A stretch of 45,883 nt of DNA from Anaerolineales bacterium (GTDB lineage: Bacteria > Chloroflexota > Anaerolineae > Anaerolineales > JABWBV01). The DNA is taken from positions 1 to 45,883 of the forward strand of contig JABWBV010000002.1 of NCBI GenBank assembly GCA_013359445.1, given 5' to 3'. Below are positions 40,314-45,883 of the stretch, piece by piece. The notes beneath the pieces were generated by a model, which was given only the letters and a program-made list of their open reading frames with translations, had not been told where the DNA came from and did no database searches. Numbering within the stretch: position 1 is the first letter of the stretch; each line of letters opens with the position of its first letter. The position numbers and the translations under genes were made by a program.

Positions 40314-43300
40314 ATGACCTCCTCCGAACAAACCTACACCCTCCACCCCTACCACCCCCGCTTCGCCGCCGGGATGGCCCAAATGTGGAACGAATCCGAT
40401 CACCAGTGGCCGGGAACCTTCACCAAAGGCGTCCCCTTCGACGAACCACGCATCCTGGAATGGATGGAACGCGTCGCCGCCATTATCAAATTTGTCATCG
40501 AAGAAGACCAGACCGGCAAAATCGTCGGCTACGGCGACCTCTGGGAAGAGACCATGCGCCCCGGCGCGTGTTACGTCGCCCTGCTCAACGTCCACCCCGA
40601 TCATCAAGGGCACAGCCTCGCTCGTCGGATGTTGCACGAAATGGTCAACTGGGCGACCGAACACGGCTACGACAAGCTGACCATCGGCACCTGGCCCTCC
40701 AACCTGAAAGCCATGCCGCTCTACAAAAAAGTCGGCTTTTTCTGGCAACCGGGCACCGGCGTCTTCATGGAAAACTACGTCCCCGCCGTGCGCCAGCTCC
40801 CCCTGGCCAAAACCTTCTTCGAGCGCCACGACTGGTACCGCGACTACCAACGCGACCTCAAACAGATCGAAGACGAAATGCGCCACCCCAAAACCGGCGA
40901 TACCAAAGTCTACACCCTCCGTTGGGCCGCCGATGGCGACCTGCTGGAAGCGGTCTTTGATCGCAACGGGCAACGCCTCGCGGGCCTCGCCACCAACGAT
41001 TTCGCCGCGTACACCCGGATCGGGGACAGCGAACCCGCGCAGGGTGTCACCTACCCGGTCGAATGGGAAGTGAGCAACACCACCACCGGAGACCGCGCCC
41101 GCACGATGTCCGTGTCCCTGTTCGCAAGCGGCGACCCCGGCATCGAAGTCACCCACCGTGCGACCTTTGACCTTGCCCCCGGGGAAACCCGTCTCCTCAA
41201 CTCCACCTACCGCGTCGCCCACGACGCCCCCAAGTTCGAGGTGGAGGACCACGAAAGGCTGGTGCCGCGCCTCAACACGCTCTTCGTCGTGGACGGGCAG
41301 GTGGTGGAGTTTGGAAGTGGTCTGCGGTATCGCCCCCCTGTCGAATTCAGCCTCGGCCCGAATGGGATCACCCTGATGCCCGGTCAGGCCAAAACCGTTC
41401 ATTTACAACTGAAAAATCGCACCCAACACCCCCTTGAAGTGGCTGTGACCGTCATCCCCGATCCCACGTTTGGGGTAAATTGGACGCGGGAGCATATCAC
41501 CGTCCCCGCGAAGGGGCAGGCGGGCCTCCCGATCACCCTCACCCCTACGCGGGGTGGCGAAATCCCCCTCACCGTACAAGCCTCGTTCACCATCGAAGGC
41601 CAGGCGATCACCACCCCCGCCAAAATCCTGCCTTTGCTTGCCCTCGAACCAGGTGGGCTGGCGGTTGGGCGGGAGGAAGACGCGTGGCTGGTGGAAAATG
41701 ACTTTTTCCGCTTGCATCTCAAACGCAAAGGGGCCTGGGCCACGCTGACGAATAAAACCACGCGCCAACGCACCGTCCTCTTTGCCGAGGAAATCGGGCC
41801 GCCGTTTGTTCCGTGGGAGTTGGAAGATACGCTCTACGACTTGCACGCGGCGCATGAAAACGGCGCGATTCGCCTGACCGCGCGCGCGGCGTCCGCTCGT
41901 TTCCCCGGCCTGGTGGTCACACGGGAAATGATCGTCACCGCGACCCCGTTGGTGGCGATTCGCCATCGCGTGGTCAACACCGGTTCGGTCTCGCACGAGT
42001 TTCAAATCCGCCCGGGCCTGGAGTTTATGCAGTACGAACACGCCCAATTGACCCTGCCCTTGCGCGAACGCCTGATCCAGGAACATGGTTCAATGTTCGG
42101 CGGTGCCCATCACGACATTCCCGAAGACCTCGCGCGCTTTGCCGAACCCTGGATTGCATATGAGGAAAACGGGCAAGTGGCGGGGGCCATCTGGCCTGCG
42201 AGCACGGAAAAAGTGACGCGAAATTGGGAATTTTTCCTCTTCACGCCCAAACAGACGCTTGCCCCCCAGGAAGTGTTTGAAAGTGATGCTTACCACATCC
42301 TGTGCGGGCCGGGAGATTGGCGCGTCGTCCGCCAGACATGGGCGCGGCTGACGGGCAAGTCCATCGAACCTGTGACTCCCAAACGGCACTTCGAGGTTGA
42401 ACTGACCCCTAACCCGTTGCTCACCCTCGCCGAGGACGTGCATGCCTGCCTCAAACTGACGAACACCCGCAAACTCCCCCTGACCGGCACCGTCAAAGTG
42501 ACCGCGCCCGAAGGGTGGCAGGTCAGTTCCAATGGCGCTTCCACGCAATCCTGCGAAGTCCCCTTCGCCGACCTGACCCACGAAACTCCGGTCGAATGGC
42601 CGGTGCGTTTCCACGGCCTGCCCCAACCCGGCGCGTTTGAAGGCCACCTGCACTTTAACACTCAACGGTTTGACCACACCCAACCCATCACGATCCTCCG
42701 GCTTGGGCGCGGCACAGACGTACATATCACCCCCTCTACGCGCGAAGGGTTCGCCCTCTGGCAGATCAACAACGGTCAAACGGCCTGGGAAATCGCCCCG
42801 GACTTTCACCGCGGCATCATCTCCTGGCGCGAAACGGGTCAAGACACCTCGCACCTCTTCACCTCCTTCCCGCAAGACGGCGAACTGAGTTGGATGAAAC
42901 CCTTCTTCGGCGGTTTGCGCCCCACCCTGTACGACCCCAAAGAGGGCCGCGGCTGGCCGGGCAAACTCCACACCGAAACGTTTACCGCCACCCCCGTGGA
43001 AGGTTCCGACATGCACGGGTTGGCCTGGAAAGGTCTCCGTCTGATCGCCGACCTGCAAAAAGAAAATTGTCGGGGTCTGCGCGCCGAACTGGATTACCTG
43101 ACCCTGCCAGGGAGCAACGTCCTCAAGTTTGTCTTCCGGCTCGTCAATTTGACCAGCACCTATCACATCATGGAACCAGGCCTCCTCATCTTCCCCAGTG
43201 TGGATGGGGATCGAGAACACACCACCCTGCACAACGCCGAACTCCATCGGAAACGCACCGACCAAACCGCCTGGGTGATCTCGGACGGATGGGCCGCCGT

Positions 43301-43511
43301 GGAAAATACCGAAACCGGACGCACCCTGGTCGCCATCCCCGCCAGTGGCAAAAAACAGTCCCAACTGATGGACTGGGGCAACGATGGTGGCAACATGCAC
43401 ATCTTTGACACCACCGAACTGGCCCCCAATGCCACGGCTGAACTCGTCGTTTACCTGGCCCTTGCCGGTTCGCTGGAAGAAGCCCGGCGATACGGCGCAT
43501 TGGCGAAGTAG
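40314..43511 (+). CDS. GNAT acetyltransferase domain fused to a large beta-sandwich protein (1065 aa)
   Basis: Residues about 10-160 form a GNAT N-acetyltransferase domain. Its acetyl-CoA motif is L-N-V-H-P-D-H-Q-G-H-S-L-A-R-R-M (91-106), and A-M-P-L-Y-K-K-V-G-F (133-142) is the late motif. The remaining ~860 residues are beta-rich. Two Ig/NEW3-like domains (about 205-310 and 350-440) are followed by a galactose-mutarotase-like region (about 450-700), another Ig-like domain, and a final ~230-residue region with V-D-G-D-R-E-H-T-T-L-H-N. There is no signal peptide, so it should be cytoplasmic despite its carbohydrate-enzyme look. No glycosidase active site can be named. The ABC exporter gene follows after the 9-bp repeat array. 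The combination is not one I recognise. Confidence 0.8.
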   Translation: MTSSEQTYTLHPYHPRFAAGMAQMWNESDHQWPGTFTKGVPFDEPRILEWMERVAAIIKFVIEEDQTGKIVGYGDLWEETMRPGACYVALLNVHPDHQGHSLARRMLHEMVNWATEHGYDKLTIGTWPSNLKAMPLYKKVGFFWQPGTGVFMENYVPAVRQLPLAKTFFERHDWYRDYQRDLKQIEDEMRHPKTGDTKVYTLRWAADGDLLEAVFDRNGQRLAGLATNDFAAYTRIGDSEPAQGVTYPVEWEVSNTTTGDRARTMSVSLFASGDPGIEVTHRATFDLAPGETRLLNSTYRVAHDAPKFEVEDHERLVPRLNTLFVVDGQVVEFGSGLRYRPPVEFSLGPNGITLMPGQAKTVHLQLKNRTQHPLEVAVTVIPDPTFGVNWTREHITVPAKGQAGLPITLTPTRGGEIPLTVQASFTIEGQAITTPAKILPLLALEPGGLAVGREEDAWLVENDFFRLHLKRKGAWATLTNKTTRQRTVLFAEEIGPPFVPWELEDTLYDLHAAHENGAIRLTARAASARFPGLVVTREMIVTATPLVAIRHRVVNTGSVSHEFQIRPGLEFMQYEHAQLTLPLRERLIQEHGSMFGGAHHDIPEDLARFAEPWIAYEENGQVAGAIWPASTEKVTRNWEFFLFTPKQTLAPQEVFESDAYHILCGPGDWRVVRQTWARLTGKSIEPVTPKRHFEVELTPNPLLTLAEDVHACLKLTNTRKLPLTGTVKVTAPEGWQVSSNGASTQSCEVPFADLTHETPVEWPVRFHGLPQPGAFEGHLHFNTQRFDHTQPITILRLGRGTDVHITPSTREGFALWQINNGQTAWEIAPDFHRGIISWRETGQDTSHLFTSFPQDGELSWMKPFFGGLRPTLYDPKEGRGWPGKLHTETFTATPVEGSDMHGLAWKGLRLIADLQKENCRGLRAELDYLTLPGSNVLKFVFRLVNLTSTYHIMEPGLLIFPSVDGDREHTTLHNAELHRKRTDQTAWVISDGWAAVENTETGRTLVAIPASGKKQSQLMDWGNDGGNMHIFDTTELAPNATAELVVYLALAGSLEEARRYGALAK

Positions 43512-43617
43512 ACCCATCCCAAAGAACACAGATAGATCAAGGAAACACCAATCCCTGATCTATCTGTGTACCCCTGTCACAAACGAACCTTTCACCCCAT
43601 TAATACTGCCTCAAAAA

Positions 43618-43771
43618 CTACTCTATCTACTCTATCTACTCTATCTACTCTATCTACTCTATCTACCTTTATCTACCTTATCTACCTTATCTACCTTATC
43701 TACCTTATCTACCTTATCTACCTTATCTACCTTATCTACCTTATCTACCTTATCTACCCTATCTACCCTGT
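43618..43771 (+). repeat. 17-unit tandem array of a 9-bp repeat
   Basis: The array has five CTACTCTAT units (43618-43662), one 10-base CTACCTTTAT, nine CTACCTTAT units (43673-43753), then CTACCCTAT and CTACCCTGT. Because 9 is a multiple of 3, all frames through it stay open as repeated tripeptides such as S-T-L or L-I-Y; these are not genes. It lies 27 bases before the ABC transporter start. The same unit forms the short array at 7702-7740. Confidence 0.95.
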
Positions 43772-43798
43772 TTACCTGTCTCTCCTACAGAAAACCTC

Positions 43799-45544
43799 AT
43801 GAAAATCCCCTTACGAGAATACTGGTCCCTCCTCGGCACCTACCTCCGCCCGCAATGGAAGCGTGCCTCGATCATGCTCGTCCTTCTCCTGGCCTCCATT
43901 GGCTTGCAGTTGTACGTTCCGCAGATCGTGCGCGCGTTCATTGACGGGGCCACGGTGGGGACACCCGTCAGCGAACTGACGCGCCTCGCGGTCCTCTTCC
44001 TTACCCTGGCGCTGATCAAAGAAATCGCCAGCGCCGCCACCACCTACGTCGGGCAGGACGTCCGCTGGCGGGCGACCAACGCGCTTCGACGCGATCTGGC
44101 CCTGCATTGTATGCGGCTGGACATGCGTTTCCACAACCTGAAAACCCCCGGCGAGATGATCGAGCGGGTGGACAGCGACGTGGACGAACTCTCCAACTTC
44201 TTCTCGCACTTTGTCGTCGAGATTATGGGCAACGCCGTCCTCCTCGTCGGGGTGTTGGTTCTGCTCTTTCAGGAAGACCTTCGGATTGGCCTAGCGTTCC
44301 TGGGATTCTGCGTCATCACCGTGCTGATTCTCATCCGCGTCATCCCCTTCGCCGTTGGGCAATGGGAAAAAGCGCGCGAAGCGAACTCCGACCTCTTCGG
44401 GTTCCTCGAAGAGCGGCTCGCCGGAACGGAAGACATCGCCGCGCTCGGCGCGGGGCCGTACATCCTCCGCCGTTTTGCCGAGGCCCTCACCGTGTTTTTG
44501 AACGACACGCGCAAAGCTTGGGTCAAAGGCAGTGTGATCTGGCTCGCCTCGCTCATCACCTTCACGTTCGGGAACATCACCGCCCTCGCGATGGGCGCGT
44601 GGCTCTTTCAACAAGGCGCCATCACCATCGGCGCGGTGTACATCATCTTCCACTATAACGAGATGTTGCGCCGCCCGCTGGAGACCATCACCCGGCAGAT
44701 GCAAGACCTGCAACGCGCGGGGGGAAGCGTTGCCCGGATCAAAGAACTGTTCAACATGGCCTCCACCACCCAAGATGGGACGGGCGAACCGCTCTCGGAC
44801 GGGGCGCTGGCCCTGGCCTTTGACGGCGTCACCTTCAGCTACAACGGCGAAGATGTCACCCTGGCGAACGTGGATTTCCGGCTCGAACCGGGGCAGGTGC
44901 TCGGGCTGTTGGGGCGGACGGGGAGCGGTAAAACGACCATCGCCCGCCTGCTCTTCCGGCTCTACGACCCCACGCAGGGGCGCATCCGCCTGAACGGGGT
45001 GGACCTCCGTGAGCCGAAACTGGATGATGTCCGCGCCCGCGTCGGCATGGTCACGCAGGATGTCCAGTTGTTCCGCGCTACTGTGCGGGACAACCTGACT
45101 TTCTTTGACCGGAGCATTCCCGATGCCCGCGTGGAAGAAGTGCTGAAAGACCTCGGCCTCTGGCACTGGGTTGAATCTCTGCCGGACGGGCTGAACACCG
45201 AACTTGAATCGGACGGCGGTGGCCTGTCGGCGGGGGAGGCCCAACTGTTGGCCTTTACCCGTGTCTTTCTCCATAATCCCGGCCTGGTGATCCTGGACGA
45301 AGCCTCGTCCCGGCTTGACCCGGCCACCGAACAACTTATCGAGCGGGCGGTGGACAAACTTTTTGACAACCGCACCGCCATCATTATCGCCCACCGTCTC
45401 GCGACGGTTCAGCGGGCGGACACCATTATGATCCTTGAAAACGGGCACATCGTCGAACACGGCTCCCGCGAATACCTTGCGACAAACGCCTCTTCCCGGT
45501 TCTTCCAGTTGATGCAAACGGGAATGCAGGAGGTGTTGGCATGA
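43799..45544 (+). CDS. ABC exporter half-transporter (membrane plus ATPase domains)
   Basis: This 581-residue protein has an N-terminal six-helix exporter domain (about 1-310) and a C-terminal ATPase. Motifs: Walker A G-R-T-G-S-G-K-T (372-379), signature L-S-A-G-E-A-Q (476-482; the usual G-G-Q is altered), Walker B L-V-I-L-D-E (496-501) with catalytic E501, and the H-loop A-H-R-L at about 523-526. Half-transporters form dimers; an altered signature often points to a heterodimer with a second half, which is not in the window. Substrate unknown. The start has no clear Shine-Dalgarno and lies 27 bases behind the repeat array. Confidence 0.9.
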   Translation: MKIPLREYWSLLGTYLRPQWKRASIMLVLLLASIGLQLYVPQIVRAFIDGATVGTPVSELTRLAVLFLTLALIKEIASAATTYVGQDVRWRATNALRRDLALHCMRLDMRFHNLKTPGEMIERVDSDVDELSNFFSHFVVEIMGNAVLLVGVLVLLFQEDLRIGLAFLGFCVITVLILIRVIPFAVGQWEKAREANSDLFGFLEERLAGTEDIAALGAGPYILRRFAEALTVFLNDTRKAWVKGSVIWLASLITFTFGNITALAMGAWLFQQGAITIGAVYIIFHYNEMLRRPLETITRQMQDLQRAGGSVARIKELFNMASTTQDGTGEPLSDGALALAFDGVTFSYNGEDVTLANVDFRLEPGQVLGLLGRTGSGKTTIARLLFRLYDPTQGRIRLNGVDLREPKLDDVRARVGMVTQDVQLFRATVRDNLTFFDRSIPDARVEEVLKDLGLWHWVESLPDGLNTELESDGGGLSAGEAQLLAFTRVFLHNPGLVILDEASSRLDPATEQLIERAVDKLFDNRTAIIIAHRLATVQRADTIMILENGHIVEHGSREYLATNASSRFFQLMQTGMQEVLA

Positions 45545-45546
45545 TA

Positions 45547-45585
45547 CGTGATGCGTGAAACGTGAAACAGAATTCACGCATCACG
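45547..45585 (+). repeat. 13-bp perfect inverted repeat of the ACGTGATGCGTGA family
   Basis: CGTGATGCGTGAA (45547-45559) and TTCACGCATCACG (45573-45585) are exact complements. Words of this family also occur near 34924-34938 and 40266-40283. It begins three bases after the ABC stop. Confidence 0.75.
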
Positions 45586-45647
45586 AGTCACAAACCGACA
45601 CCGTGTTCGGGAATCTTCGCCCTTACAAACGCCCCCGAGGTGTCACC

Positions 45648-45791
45648 ATGATTACGATTACGATGCCTGAAGAGGTGGATGAGCCGAAACCCAAAAAGCG
45701 GCCGGGCGATAAAAAGAATCGCCATTCACCCTGGTGGAAGAGATTGCTGGACAAACTCTTTCACCGTTATGAAGAAAACCCAAGTTCGTAG
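45648..45791 (+). CDS. small charged protein of unknown function (47 aa)
   Basis: From ATG 45648 the protein reads as an acidic start (M-P-E-E-V-D-E-P-K-P-K-K) turning into a basic segment K-K-N-R-H-S-P-W-W-K-R-L-L-D-K-L-F-H-R-Y, which could form an amphipathic helix. GAGG seven bases upstream supports the start. A longer frame begins at 45555 inside the palindromic repeat and is less likely. The TAG stop lies inside the next repeat element. It is a candidate small membrane-binding protein. Confidence 0.5.
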   Translation: MITITMPEEVDEPKPKKRPGDKKNRHSPWWKRLLDKLFHRYEENPSS

Positions 45792-45883
45792 TGAGGCACG
45801 CCAGTGCCGTTCTCCTGCACTCCGCAGACTGCGTGCAGAACTACGAACCTGAATCCCCCGTTCGTAGTGAGGCACGCTAGTGC
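45784..45883 (+). repeat. repeat element with GTTCGTAG ends and an adjoining direct copy at the window edge
   Basis: GTTCGTAG at 45784 and CTACGAAC at 45841-45848 are complements and bound an element of about 65 bases that holds a CTGCAC-type hairpin. The first 24 bases (45784-45807) recur with one change at 45860-45883, at the window edge. The element is cut off there. Confidence 0.7.

Noticed and set aside
42090-43529. 479-codon minus-strand frame over the GNAT fusion gene, and a 373-codon one at 40281-41402
   Set aside because: Antisense shadows; no motif, while the plus-strand frame has a clear GNAT domain.
43618-43771. CRISPR array
   Set aside because: Units are 9 bp without spacers; this is a plain tandem repeat.
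43384-43944. ORFs made of repeated L-Y, S-T-L or L-I-Y tripeptides
   Set aside because: They read through the 9-bp tandem array; the frame stays open only because 9 is divisible by 3.
44291-45577. 428-codon minus-strand frame over the ABC transporter
   Set aside because: Antisense of Walker A/B-containing gene, no domain character.

Overview
The window is a dense stretch of bacterial chromosome with moderately high GC and about 48 protein genes on both strands. No rRNA, tRNA, CRISPR array, phage or transposase gene was found. The gene styles suggest Chloroflexota, probably Anaerolineae: threonine/proline-rich linkers after a membrane anchor or lipobox, several GT-C glycosyltransferases, an RF1 resembling those of that phylum, and many short palindromic intergenic repeats. 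This placement is an inference from style, not from a marker-gene tree.

Layout. 1-2576 (minus): glgA, a DUF3592 membrane protein and a C39-like peptidase cut by the window edge. 2959-5655 (plus): the translation cluster prfA-prmC-tsaC, then a Uma2-type nuclease. 6673-11338 (minus): a 52-residue protein with the FWDTHD motif, a 113-residue protein, a small C39-like protease, selA, an M24 peptidase and tsaD, tightly packed. TsaC and TsaD act in the same t6A tRNA modification pathway but lie in convergent units. 11363-13274 (minus): lipoprotein, membrane protein and TPR protein, joined by overlapping stop/start codons. 13340-15521 (plus): a PIG-L deacetylase overlapping a glycosyltransferase. 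15537-20158 (minus): two small genes, a YegD-like Hsp70, and the overlapping trio murI, PH-domain protein, HIT hydrolase.

20237-23928 (minus) encodes a three-subunit biotin-dependent acyl-CoA carboxylase (carboxyltransferase, biotin carboxylase, biotin carrier) ending at a strong terminator. Next come a membrane protein, a MazF-type toxin with an overlapping antitoxin, a medium-chain dehydrogenase, three consecutive GT-C membrane glycosyltransferases and an acyl-CoA dehydrogenase. At 34.9-35.2 kb an XRE regulator and a HEAT-repeat gene diverge from a compact regulatory region with two good promoters and two palindromes. 36384-38012 is a wax ester synthase/DGAT-like acyltransferase with an added zinc-knuckle-like tail. 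38381-39808 holds a stand-alone receiver domain and an M48 metalloprotease. 39821-40141 is a promoter, a 33-codon ORF with an excellent Shine-Dalgarno, and two tandem terminators with nearly the same stem. 40314-45544 holds a 1065-residue GNAT fusion protein and an ABC exporter half, separated by a 154-bp array of a 9-bp repeat.

The candidates for undescribed biology are the 10404-11338 cassette (FWDTHD protein, 113-residue protein, C39-like protease), the small-ORF/double-terminator locus at 39.8-40.1 kb, the GNAT-beta-sandwich fusion, and the dispersed 9-bp repeat that also exactly fills the gap upstream of tsaD. Several genes begin downstream of the longest open frame, because intergenic repeats are translatable; start choices are explained per gene.
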